Origin: Linnemannia elongata
Lineage: Eukaryota; Mortierellomycota; Mortierellomycetes; Mortierellales; Mortierellaceae
NCBI GenBank assembly: GCA_036320915.1
Contig: JAXBDG010000001.1
Coordinates: 2,294,001-2,358,000, forward strand
Reading direction: 5' to 3'
Length of the DNA stretch: 64,000 bases
In this document: positions 34,634-46,038 of the stretch, piece after piece
How the letters are laid out: each line of letters begins with the position of its first letter
Numbering within the stretch: position 1 is the stretch's first letter
Notes under the pieces: model-generated
Databases searched by the model: none
Told to the model about the DNA's origin: nothing
What the model saw: the letters and a program-made list of their open reading frames with translations, nothing else
Made by a program: the position numbers and the translations under genes

Positions 34634-35108
34634 TGCCCACGCCTATATTCGGTCTTCTCTATCAAAGTATCCCAATCGAACAAACACGCAGGTGATGTAC
34701 ACCTCAAGTTTTTCATTCCCATTGACCGTATTCTCCCGACCCTCGGGGAATTGGACTCTGTAGACCCTGGACCCAGCAGCATCAAGTATTGGGCTCCTCT
34801 AGCCTAAGAAAGGGTACGTCGCATGGAAGGAGAAGAAATTCGAGGCTGACAGTTTCCACATCGTCCATTGTCTTCGTTAATGTCGTGACCTGAAGATACT
34901 TGAGTGCACAGAGACGGCAGGATCGTCGTATGAACTTCTGGTAGAGCATCTCTGTGAGCTGACGAGTCTGACGACCCTTGTTATTAATAACGCTCAGATT
35001 AGGAGGCCGAGGAGGACAGGGTTGTGCGATTAGCAGATGGTGAGAGGAGTGGACGAAGCGTAAGAACCCAATGTGTCCACTAGCTCGGCCTGAGCGATCT
35101 TGGATTGA
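34634..35108 (+). pseudogene. decayed F-box/LRR-like gene relic
   Basis: Two overlapping + strand frames read as plausible leucine-rich protein: 34634-34804 (includes HLKFFIPIDRILPTLGELDS) and, one frame over, 34803-35108 (includes GYVAWKEKKF, CRDLKILECTE, ELLVEHLCELTSLTTLVINN and GVDEA). The second frame is broken by stops at 34878, 35031, 35061 and 35091. The ELTSLTTLVINN text is like the LRR-type segments of the F-box genes in this window. No start, F-box or splice plan could be found, so this is a fragment. The parent family is inferred. Confidence 0.5.
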
Positions 35109-35127
35109 TCATAACTTTTGAGGCCAT

Positions 35128-35129
<2 letters not shown>

Positions 35130-35160
<31 letters not shown>
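35130..35160. repeat. 31-nt T homopolymer
   Basis: Uninterrupted T run just downstream of the relic and about 130 bp from the stop of the F-box gene. Confidence 0.9.
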
Positions 35161-35293
35161 CTTTTCTAGAGAATGCAGCCATATTCGGATTTCGCTTGCA
35201 TTCACACCTGTCGTTTATATTTCAGTGTTCATATACAGATATCGAACTCTTTACTTGCACAGTACAATTTTGCTCATACTTCAACAAAACAAC

Positions 35294-37726
35294 TCAATAA
35301 AAAGTCTTGCGAACAAGCGTCCGAAAAAAGGTATCAGACACCATATGCTGGATCGCCTCCTCGCGCCGAGTGAGACCATATCGGTTCGGACGGTAGAGAG
35401 CAATCTTTTGAAGATGTGGCCAGCACCTGGCCACCCCTCCTTCTACTTCTCTTTCTCTTTCTCCTACTAGTACATCCAGCTCGTCCATGACATCAACAAT
35501 ATCCTGTACGAACCCCAGGTTCACTAATGCCCTCCTCACGTCTTGCTCATCGTCATAATCGACTTCACCGCTGTCAGGGATGATAGTAGGTCGGACGAGT
35601 CCGGTTTTGGCTCCACAAGCAGTACATGATAAATATCTCAGAGACGCCCTCTCTACATCCAAAGAATCAGAGCGGCTCCTCTCCACCATCGACCTAGTCT
35701 CCCTGTCCTCCAACTCCTGAACCACCCTCCTCCTCTCCCTACAGCCGCCCTCCACATCTCCCTCCCCACCCCCCAATATACATCCTAACTCCCAAGGCTC
35801 ATACCCCGCCCTCTTCCCCACCGCATCCAGACTCACCCTTTCCAAAAAATGCAACCTGCTTAACAGACAGAACCCACCCTCGAACGCCAAGTACATTTTG
35901 GCCTCGTGGACATTAAACTGTGCACTGTCCAAAAAACTGGTATCCATCCGGAGGTCGCGCAGGTCGGGTAAGACGTGGGAGATGTAGCCGAATAGGATCC
36001 GGGTCCGGAGGTGGAGGAGTTTGAGGCTGGGTGGGTAGTAGGTGCTTTGGAATTGGCTGTTGCAGCGGAAGGCTAGGTGGAGGGTGCGGAGGTTCCTACA
36101 TTTCCAAATCGGAGGTGGGGGTGTGGTTGATGCTGAGGTTGTTGATGGTGCTGGCACGGGCGTAGAAACAGATGGAGTGACGGTAGTAACGACAGTGGTC
36201 CCATGTCCTGCTCCCGCTCCTGCCGCTCCTGTTCCAGTACCAGTCTCAGTTCCAGCCTCGTACGCAGCAATAGTAGCATTAACAAGTCCATGAATATCGA
36301 AATGATCGACCAAGAACGCAGTCCGAGGGGCTTTGAGGTGCAACAAATGTGGAGACTCGCACAAGTACTGGTGTAACTTGCATCCCGTCATCGGACAACG
36401 CCCAATCTTGCTGCTGTGCAGCTCCAAAGTAGTGACGACATTAGGGATCTGTACGAGGCTTTGGTATGCAAAAAGTGGCAAGTCGGCAGAGGTCCAGAAA
36501 CTCCATTTGTTGGCTAGTGGGTGACAAATCTCTTTCAAGATCTCGTTCAGTCTTGCGGCGGCTTCAAGGGTTGGGAGGAGGGGCTCGTTATCGAGCGAGA
36601 AGTGAAAGGAGTTGAGGGTGATGCCGTGGCGTTTGAGAATGTCCTTGAGTCGAGGGAAGAACGTGGCAATATTGGTGACAGTCGATGAGGAAGCCCCCTC
36701 GCTCGACAGTTGTTGGTTGGTTCGTGGGGCGGAGAGTTGGATCAATTTGAGTTCTTGGAGATCGGGAGTGAATGAGAGCAAGGATTCAAGGCCAGAGAGT
36801 TCGACACTAGTGTTTTCCAATATGACCGATCGCAATGGTAGCGACGACGGGTGACGTTGTTGTGATGATTCGTCACCCTTGCCCCTATCCTTGCTGCTGT
36901 AGTTCCTGTCCTTGTCCTTTTTGTTGTTGTTACCGTCGACATGACCGAACGGAATCCATGACCAGTTCACTTCCACTGCACCAACAGAAAGCGACGAGAC
37001 ATGAACTTGCTTAAGGAGGGGGCAAGCCAAAAGGATAGCACCCATTGAGACCGAGCACCGAGCGTGGGTGTGCAACTCCAGAATAGTCAATGAAGGCAAA
37101 AGCGGTAGTAGAGTCCTGGTCGCCAGCCCCAAATCAATGGATCCGCCAAATTCCAACCTTTGAAGATTCTGAAACACCAATCCTCCCTCTCCTTCTCCGA
37201 GACACCTATGGCGATGCCGATCCCGTTCCTGCCCCTGACAAAGACGACCTTGACGCCGGTGCTCAAAATCTCTCCGAACCGCAACAACAAGTCTCTGCCA
37301 AGGCTCACTCGCCTCAATACCACCCCTCCGATCCGGCCTCGAGTACCAACAGAGTCCAAACGCACACGGAAGCCTCGCCAAAACCCTGTCGACCTCCTTA
37401 ATGCTGTTACTGGCCCGAGTATCATCCCAAACGACTTCCCGCACTGAAAGACGAGGCAAACTTGTCAGGTACCAGTCTCGACAGACAAGAACCACGGATC
37501 GGCGTATCGCTGTTTCATCGAGGTACGAGAATATCTCGGCCAAGATCTCGGGGATGCCGAAAATTGTTGTTGTTATTGTTACGGTTGTTCTGGGACCCTT
37601 CCTGCTGCTGCTGTTGCTACTGTTGTTGTTGTTCCATGGTGAGTTGTTGTGAGTATCGGTGTCGGAAAAATTGAAATGACAGTGGTGGGGGAGTGAAGAT
37701 AGCAGTTGCAGGGCATAGTTCCACAT
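35294..37726 (-). CDS. F-box protein, third member, long
   Basis: Single exon of 810 residues. A low-complexity S/N/T-rich N-terminus is followed by an F-box-like motif at about residues 55-95 (IFGIPEILAEIFSYLD, then VCRDWYLTSLPRL). No Met lies between the first codon and the motif, which supports this start. The middle part has LRR-like text (FQNLQRLEFGGSIDLGL, LPSLTILELHTHA, KCRNLRTLHLAFRCN), a T/G/A/P-rich insert near 36120-36290, and an acidic/arginine-rich C-terminal part with a CxxC (SCTACGAK). Probable SCF adaptor by family; substrate unknown. It is not closely similar to the pair at 21198/23496. Its start lies only 168 bp from the stop of the upstream TBC gene on the same strand. Confidence 0.8.
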   Translation of the reverse strand: MWNYALQLLSSLPHHCHFNFSDTDTHNNSPWNNNNSSNSSSRKGPRTTVTITTTIFGIPEILAEIFSYLDETAIRRSVVLVCRDWYLTSLPRLSVREVVWDDTRASNSIKEVDRVLARLPCAFGLCWYSRPDRRGGIEASEPWQRLVVAVRRDFEHRRQGRLCQGQERDRHRHRCLGEGEGGLVFQNLQRLEFGGSIDLGLATRTLLPLLPSLTILELHTHARCSVSMGAILLACPLLKQVHVSSLSVGAVEVNWSWIPFGHVDGNNNKKDKDRNYSSKDRGKGDESSQQRHPSSLPLRSVILENTSVELSGLESLLSFTPDLQELKLIQLSAPRTNQQLSSEGASSSTVTNIATFFPRLKDILKRHGITLNSFHFSLDNEPLLPTLEAAARLNEILKEICHPLANKWSFWTSADLPLFAYQSLVQIPNVVTTLELHSSKIGRCPMTGCKLHQYLCESPHLLHLKAPRTAFLVDHFDIHGLVNATIAAYEAGTETGTGTGAAGAGAGHGTTVVTTVTPSVSTPVPAPSTTSASTTPPPPIWKCRNLRTLHLAFRCNSQFQSTYYPPSLKLLHLRTRILFGYISHVLPDLRDLRMDTSFLDSAQFNVHEAKMYLAFEGGFCLLSRLHFLERVSLDAVGKRAGYEPWELGCILGGGEGDVEGGCRERRRVVQELEDRETRSMVERSRSDSLDVERASLRYLSCTACGAKTGLVRPTIIPDSGEVDYDDEQDVRRALVNLGFVQDIVDVMDELDVLVGEREREVEGGVARCWPHLQKIALYRPNRYGLTRREEAIQHMVSDTFFRTLVRKTFY

Positions 37727-37894
37727 GATTGGTCCAATGCTCCGTCAAGTGACGGTGAAAATGTAATTTTGGGGGTTTGGAGTTCGTTTAGATGCAAAGA
37801 GAGAGAGGGAGGGATAGATAAATGGGTTAAAGAGAAGGAAAAGAAGGAAAAGAAAGAAAAGAAAGAAAGGGGTTGTATTCGATGGGCTGACGAA

Positions 37895-40800
37895 CTATTT
37901 ATGGAGCGTGCCAGCACGTTTCCGCGTCTTGAACACTCCCAGGGGCGAGAAGGGACTGCTCGAACTGGAAGACGCGGACGGAGGAGGAGGTGACGGAACT
38001 GGTGGAGAAGAAGAATTAGGTGGGAGCTCTGCAGCTGCTGATCGAGGAGACGTTGGTTGGGACTGCGACTGAGTGCCTGTAGTAGAAGTAGTAGTAGTAG
38101 TATTTTCCTGGGTATCGTTGTTAGCGGAATGGGTGGTGGTGTTGCTGGCCGTTGCTGTGTTTCCTGCTTTCCGTGGGTTCTGCGTGTTCTTGAATGCATC
38201 TCCTGAAGGCGGTCCCTTGGCCTTGGCGGACGCTGCTGCATCCATCGATTCTGCAGTGACAGCAATCAGCTTCTGCACAGAGTGCTTCGTCAGCTTGATC
38301 TGAAGTGCCGTTTCCAGCAATGCCTTGGGTCCCAAGTTCTCCAGTGGAATATGCAAGATAAAGCCCAACAACTCGGATGATGTAGGGCACTTGTTCAAAA
38401 GGTGGTCGCGGCAGAGTTGCAAGATCGCAAGTCCAACGCGGAAAAGGGCCTTGACGCCGTCATAATAAAAGACATCCCACACTCGGAGAACTGACGCCCA
38501 GGGAAGACTCATCGTGAATAGCGTCATGAACCACTGAGTCATATACATCAATGGAATCACGTCGTTCTTCTCCAGATGTTCCGCCAACGCTGGGTCCTGA
38601 TCCCTGAGAAGTCGCTCAAATACCTGTGCATCGATTCGTAGTTGTCGAAGGGTGGGTGTGTAGTAGTCCTGCATGTACCCCTCGATAGTCGCTACCAGTA
38701 GCCAGAACGCATCCTCGACCGGCATCTGCATCAACATCATCCCGACCAGTCGCCCCATTCCTTGACAGTATCCGACGCTCGGGTTGTAGTGAGCATAGGC
38801 CTTGAGGATCGAGTGCAAGTCCTGCTGTCCCGTACCGCCCATGCCATCCCTGAAATGAACGTGGTCAGGGTAGCAGCGGTGAATGTCCCGTTCAATGACC
38901 TCGTGAATCGGCAAAGGTCCCCGTTTCAACAGTTTCTCAAACAGTCCCGGTCGTCGATACACATCAGCCTTGGCAAGGAACAACCACACCCTTCCACGCA
39001 CGGACGTCGGTATGCCTCTCCTGACCAACTTCTTGTACTATTCGAATGAAAATAAAAATATCCTGGGTTAGTTTTCATAACAGCGCCTGCCAGAATAAGA
39101 TAAGACTCACATAACAAGCATACATACCTTGGACGACTTTTTGACACTGTCGGCCTGCAACTTGGTGACGGCATGAATCCACTTGATCTCGTTCTCCCGG
39201 TTGTACTTTTGATTCTTGATAGCCCTCTTCCGGTCCATGTCCGACACGACAGAGGCGTTAGATCCAAGTGCGCCATCGAGACCAATGTTGGATCCTGTTC
39301 CAGTCAGATCCTGTCCCTGGTTCATTTCATCGTCCAGATCGTAGATAAAGCCATAGTCGTTGATAAAGAGACGGGAGTTCTCCCCAGACTTACGGCCTTC
39401 CTCCTCATGATCCTCATCATCATCCTGGGCGTCCGTATCCTCGTCTTCGTCATCGTCCATCAAAGAAGGCATGTGCCGGTTCGTGATACCACCCTCGATA
39501 CCATCGCCCAACGAATGTGGCTTCCTTGTGTCCTCCACCGCGTGTGCCGAACTTCGCCTTGGGAGCCCGAACCAGTGCTTGGATCGATGCTTTGTTGACG
39601 ATGCAGTCGACTTTGTGTCGGCGGAGTTGGATGACTGGGGTGGGCAAGAATATGTTGTACCAAAGCTGCTCGCCGTAATCGCCGTCGCCTCACTTGTCCT
39701 CCGCTGGCGGATCGCTTTTGGTGCTGTTTGCAAGTGAGGCGGGGTGTTGTCGTTGGTGTCTTCTAAGCTGGGTCGGCTTCTTGTGTCTGGATGCTGAGCA
39801 GGTCCAGAATTCGATCTCTGCCTTTTTTCCGACTTTACCCAAGGCCGCAATCGATCAAACCGGGATGGGGACTCGAGAGGTTCTGATGTGTTGGAGACAG
39901 AAGTGTCCGAGAGTGAGGTTGAATCTGCGTGGTTGCTTTCGGCTTTGGAAGGTCGTCTGCCAGAGGGCCGGTTGTTGGAAGTAGTTGGGTCGACCGCAAA
40001 GCTGACTCCTGAATTTGACGACTGTGTGGTTTGCGGGTGGTTAACCCCTTGATCTTGTTCTGCTGCCGCTGCAGCTGTGGTTGACGATGGGTGAACGGTC
40101 AGGTCAACCATTTTAGACCCATGATCCGCATACAATCCAGCTGTCGGTGCCATTGAGAATCCTGCCTTTTGCAAGACGTGGTGGGTTTTCGAACGGATGT
40201 CGTCCAGGACAGAGGTGAGGTAGTGGTCGTGTTCCTGGTGACGTTGCTCCTGCTTCAGTTCCTCTTCTCGTTGCGAATCTGGATCAGCGAGTGAAGAACG
40301 CCGGCTGTATCTTGCTTTGGACTTTGTCGGCGGTTGGATAGAGCCCACATCGGTTGCACTGGGAGTGGAAGGGCGACTTGTCCGCGTTTCTTGGGTCGTA
40401 GAAGCGCCATTGGACACGAATGTAGATCGGATGGGCGAATTGGGTCGAGACGAGACAGAGTTGTTGGACGATGACCCAGCTGACCGATGTTGGTGTGACA
40501 TCGGTGAGAGGCGCTGCTGGTCAGGACTGTGCTCGGCGGATTGGATCTCAAGGGATGCTGTCGTTAACGTCGCCGAAGATCCGTTGGGGTCGACCATCGA
40601 GTTCATGGAGGAGGTCGATGACTTTGAGCCCAAAGTGATCAATCCTGAAGCGTTCTTATGAGCCTTTGACTGTCGAGAGGATGACCGGGGCGGGATCAAG
40701 GGTGCTGTGATGTGTTCGTTGTGTGGTGCAGGCGGGGATGATAGCACCTGCCTACGTCCAGTAGCGCCATGTGCGGGTGTGACCTTTAGGTTCTCCTCGC

Positions 40801-42141
40801 TCATGAGTTTCCTGGGTCCTGATCGCTCTGCTGCATGAGGATCCACTGCAATTGCCGCCATGAGGGTGTGCCTGGCAAGCATCGACAGAGCAGGCGAAGC
40901 GTCCTCGATTCCAGCGTTCGTTTTAAGGATTTTGGGGGGCAATTGAATGTCGTGCGTGTGACGATCAGACGAAATTGAAGTGGAGGAGTTGGCCCTGGAT
41001 CTGTTTTTGAGTGGCAGGGGCGGCACGGGTGTACGAGTCGTGGATTCATCTGTTGTTGAGGTCGATGGTGCTGTTACTCCTGAAAAGTCAACATCAGATT
41101 CCTGGAAGCGGCCGACAACGCCCTCGCAGAACCCCTACGAGAGAATGGATACAGTGAGCATTGGGAGAGGGAGAGACCATGGTTAATTAATAAAACTAGA
41201 GCAACAAAATGCATATGTTGAACTGATCCTATTCTTACGCTTGCATTACAGAGCGCAGGACGGAAAAAAGCAAAAAAAAATTCAAGTCAGATCTGAGCAT
41301 ATCCAAGAGCCCTGTCTCTCCCTTTTATCTCTTTTTCTCTTTTGTGGATCATCCTTCCAATTGGCATTAAAGCAATTCATATCCGCAGAAAGGAAAAAGA
41401 CATGGAGAGAGAGAGCTTAGCTATCCAGTCTCTCTTTTGTGGAAGATCCTTTCAAGTCCAGATCAGACCAGGCCAACCAGCCTCACAGAGATACCAAAGG
41501 ACAAAAAAAAAAGTATTAAAATACTTCATATCCGCCAAAAAAAAAAAAAAAAAAAAAAAAGAGAGCTGAGATGTATCCTATGATCCAATGATACTGGCAA
41601 TACCCTATTCAATTCCTATGGATCCATACCATGCAAACCCCGGCTCCGAGTCTTTCCAGAAGGACCACTCGCTCTCCTGTGAGCATCAATGGTAAACATA
41701 GACATAGGCATAGATAGACGAGAAGAGAAAGAGATTAAGAAGGTCAGTCAATGTGGTTCGTTCAGTCAATTGGGGCATTCGGTCACCGGAATGAACAAAC
41801 GAAAAGGCGTCTGAAGTGTGTCCATGGGTAATTAAAGGTCCACGAGTAATTGAAGGTCAAGGTGATATTCTACGGACCTGCCATGAACATCAAATCCTGC
41901 TCGTTCTCGGCCGACACATTGAGGAGGGCGATCCCTTGGGCGATACCCTGTATATTCGTTGTCTGCGGAGTGTCGAGAGGGGCCGAGACTGTCGTTGTTT
42001 CATTGGCTACATAGATCGCACACGGTGAATAAGATGAGATTAGGATGTTGAATTAAAAAAAAGTGTTGTCGAAGACCGAAGGAGGAAGGAGCGAGAGAAT
42101 CGGTATAGTTGCATTTTACCATTGGCAGTGAGGACTTCCAT
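37895..42141 (-). CDS. SH3-TBC domain Rab GTPase-activating protein
   Basis: Five exons (42120-42141, 41878-42006, 41630-41676, 39128-41134, 37895-39037) join in frame to 1115 residues. The first four exons assemble an SH3 domain at about residues 32-82: ALLNVSAENEQDLMF, GERVVLLERL, GAGVCMGFCEGVVGRF aligns without gaps to the SH3 pattern ALYDY...ELSF..GD.I.VLE..DDGW..G...G..G.FP. A long S/T-rich linker with acidic runs follows. The TBC domain starts near residue 742 with RRGIPTSVRGRVW and has the catalytic arginine motif IERDIHR (R about 789) and glutamine finger GYCQGM (Q about 827). The C-tail is S/P/T-rich. TBC proteins stimulate GTP hydrolysis by Rab GTPases in vesicle traffic; the target Rab is unknown. 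A GTG-started frame from 41026 would miss the SH3. Confidence 0.9.
41537..41560. repeat. 24-nt A homopolymer
   Basis: Uninterrupted A run within the intron between exons 3 and 4 of the SH3-TBC gene. Confidence 0.9.
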
Positions 42142-45100
42142 TGGTGAAGGGGAGGGTAGTGGGTCACTGATGGGATCAAAGGCGGTTGTGTTCATAAACG
42201 GGGGGGAGAAAGGAGGAAGAGGAAGGCTGTTGAGACAGCATCCAACTGACGAATGGAAAGTAGGTTGAATTAGATGTGTAGTTGAAGGGAGGGAGTGAGA
42301 GTGTTGTATGCAATGGTTGTGGAGAAAGGGAGGGAGGGAGGACGAATTATGAAGGGGGAAAAGTAGTGGATCGGATTAGAGAAGAGAGAAAAAAGTGGAT
42401 GGAGGAGGGATGAATGAGCAAAGTGTATGCGAGTGGGGGTGGGTTGTGAAGAAGGAAAGGAAGGAACAAGGGAAGAAAGTGAGAAGGAAGAAGACACAGG
42501 CTGAGTTAGAGGGAAGAAGGAGAAGGAAACGGAGGGGAAGAACACAATTAAAGAGTGAACTTTTCACGTTGTGTGAGACAGAAAAATGAAAAGAGTAGGT
42601 TTCTCATTGCACTCATGGGGACAGACAGGGTAACTCATTTCATATCAGCTCGTTCAATTGGAACTCTATCAGTTTTGATCCTCTCTCTAATTGATTATCA
42701 CCACCTCATCCCACCCACTCACATAAACATAAAGCAGGAATACAACCCCGGCCCACTCATCACCATCCAACTTGGATCATTGACCTGGTTTCCTCCTTCA
42801 CTCACTCCTCTCCCTGCATTACAAGTCTTCCGATCAACAGAAAAAATGGAAAAATAAGTTGAAAGACACACGCGCGTGATGTATCAGTGCCAATTGTCTC
42901 GTGAAGGGCCATTGGCATAAAATAAAGGGGGATACAAACTAAAATAAAACACATTCGAACAGTCGTTCAAAAGACCACTTGCTGCTGTCAGCGTTTGCAC
43001 ACTTTCAGCAAGCTGTACCATGCATGTAAATGATATGGTATGCATTCGCCGATTGGGAACAGGCACTCCTGCGTCTTCTCATCCCATGAGCTTGTAAATT
43101 GAACCAAAGCCAGAGAAAGAAGAAAGACAAAAGGGTGTGATCGCTATCCCTGGGCTGTGGGTGGAGAAATCAGACGCCACCAAAATTATATGTGGGGATT
43201 GAGACGAACAACATGCTTTGCTTGGACACATGACGTCTTGTGGATACTTCTCTTGAACAAAACAAAAAAAAAAGGAAGAGCTTGCTCAATTGCAATCAAT
43301 AAGCCATGAGGACACAAACCAGAATGGAAGAAAAAAAAACCACACTTGTATTGTTGCTTGTCCAGATGCTCTCTTTTGTTCACGTCGTCAAACTATCTCA
43401 TCAGCCTCCTCAATCCTTCAGCCCTGTTGTTGAAAAGACCGACAATCTAAATCTGATAAATGACCATCGAAAATGCAGCTGAGTAAACAAAAATGCGCAG
43501 AGAAGAGTAACGCATGGTTTGACATATTGGTAACTCTTTGACCACTTTGCCCCCTTTTGAATGATAGGAGTGAGCAAGAGGCTAGGAGTGCCCAAAACCT
43601 AACGGCCACAGCTATATTAATGACATTAGAAAGATCTGAATGGCCCAATATTGTGTAACATGCCTTGAAATAGTGAAAAGCTACCAGAGGAAATACCACC
43701 ACTCGCAGATCCAACTTATTTTTATTACTTATAAACTAACCGCACTCCCCAGGATGCTCTTGCATCCCTTGCTCAGTTACCCACAAGTCGAATTCACGAT
43801 GCGATTAAAAGGTATGTACAAAACAAAAGTCCTTTACGGAAGGGTGCAGTATCGTAGCGTTTACCGAAAGCACACAAACAAATCGCTCAGCTCCATGGTA
43901 ACCTGGGTGAGCGAACGTATTCATTTTGTCAGCCAAGCTGCAAGTATTTAAAAGCGAAGAAAGTCTAGAAATACCAATTATGTATTTTATCCAAAAATGA
44001 GTGAGTCTCATCTTGCTTCCACAGAGATCGGTTCCTGCTTTGCAGAAACAAAAAATGGCATTCTGAGATGAAACCCCCTAAGGAGATCAGACTGCCACCA
44101 CTTCACATCCAGTTGCCTGTTACTTGGTCCAAGCAGAGAAAAAAAAAGAAATTAAGTAATGGGACTTACCATTTGCTGAGAGCACCGTTCTCTCTGAGTG
44201 GTACGTGAATGCAAGAAAGCGCCGAAAAACCGGAGCGAGTCTCGAATAGGGTGCGAAGGTGCAGCTAAAGGAGCTGAATATACCGTCAAGTCGTCACTAG
44301 TTGCGAGCATTATTCACGTATGGGAACGGAAGAATAGCTAATAGAAGCTCTTTGTTCACATCAAACGTACCAACGAACGAAAAGAGATTGATCGAATGGA
44401 TATGCAATCGCGGACGAAAATTATAGCACCTTTGTAGAAAATATATTCGAACGCGTGGGTCACTTTTATTTCCTTGAGCTCGTCAAAAACATAGGCTAGA
44501 TAAGTAGAACATGTAAGAAAAGGAGTGAAAAGCACATAAAATGAGCTGATGTTCATTAGAATGTAAACAAGAACATCGAACAAAAGTTACTATTGCTACG
44601 TCAAAAGGAGTGCAATTGACAACAAGACGAATTTTGGTGGCGCACATGTATTTGACGATGTCTTTAGGAATGGAAAACCCTGTTTCTTTGAAAATGCAAA
44701 ACCAGGAGACGGTACAACATGTTTTACATCAGTTCGGTTGACTTTTTAGCCTTTTGAAAGACATGTATGCTTGGTCCCGGGTCAAGCCTCTAGAAAAAAA
44801 AAGAGTTGCCGTCTGGCGTTGTCTTTCTGTCTGTCTGTCAGTCTGTCTCTGTTTGCCTTCACTGTTATTGCTCTTTGTTGAGAAAAGGTTGAGTCCATTG
44901 AGGCTCCGCTGGGAGAAGGGGTCCAAGCGCGGGTGTCATTTGGGCAAAAGGGTTAACCTGACCTGGTTGGCTGGGAGAAGGGGAGTCAGCGTCACTTGAG
45001 AAAGGGCTTGCTTCGGTTATTGGTATACCAATGATGGGTGAGAAAGACCTGCAGGGGAGGCTTAGGTTGCAAGTCCAAAGGGAAAAAGGAGGCGACGAGA

Positions 45101-45294
45101 AATCAGCTTCCCGTTTTTGCCTCTTTTTTCTTTTGTCTCATATATACCATACACGTACTTCTCCCCTTTCCCATCATCGCTACGCCTGCTGCACTCGACG
45201 ACCCTCTCGCCCCTTGGACTCATTGCTCCTTCCTCCTCGTCGAACAAGAACACAACATCCACATCAGCAAAAGAGAGTTTACTTCCTCGTCAAG
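42142..45294. other. 3.2-kb gene-poor region
   Basis: Holds the promoter of the SH3-TBC gene (purine-rich on +, 42160-42550) and the promoter of eEF3. The middle (42600-44700) is AT-rich with no supported gene. A CTGTCTGT run lies near 44820-44850. The last 170 bp before the eEF3 start are CT-rich, as usual for highly expressed fungal genes. Confidence 0.5.
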
Positions 45295-46003
45295 ATGATC
45301 TCATCAGAGGCGCCTCCTGCTGGCGCAACTCCTGATGTCAACGAGCTGACAGAGATGCTCAGTCAACTCTACACAGCCCCTACCAGCGAGGAATGTGACG
45401 CAATCGCCCGCGACATGGCCAACAAGATCCTCAAGGACGGACTCATCAACCTCAAGACCCACAACATCCTTACCAACCTCCAGACTGAGTCGACCAACAA
45501 AAAGTCAGGTCTCGCTCGCGAAGGTGCCTTGATTGGTATCTGTGCTTTGGCCGAAGAGATTAGGGAACCCTCTGTGCCATTCTTGCTGCCCATGCTACCA
45601 ACTATCCTGGACCTCTATGCGGACAAGGGACCTGTAGTTCAGGATGCTGCCGCGCGTGCTGCTGAGGCCATTATGGCTCTTATGCCTTCCCAAGGAGCAC
45701 CTATTGTCTTGCCGATTCTCATTCAAAACATCACGGGCATGGGCAAAAAGTGGCAGACCAAAGTTGGCGCTCTTCAGCTGTTGGCGGATCTCTCGAATGC
45801 GTCTCCTATCCAAGTCGGTATTGCCCTGCCTGAGATTATCCCCATCGTCAAGGATTGCCTGTCAGACACCAAGAAGGAGGTAAAGCCAGTTATTTCTATG
45901 TATTTCCTTCCCTTACCGTCCTTCCTTTCTTTGCTTCTTTGGACCACAGCTAATTCTTCCATCCCCTGCCCCCTTTCTTATTATTCCTTACTTCCCCTGT
46001 GAG

Positions 46004-46038
<35 letters not shown>

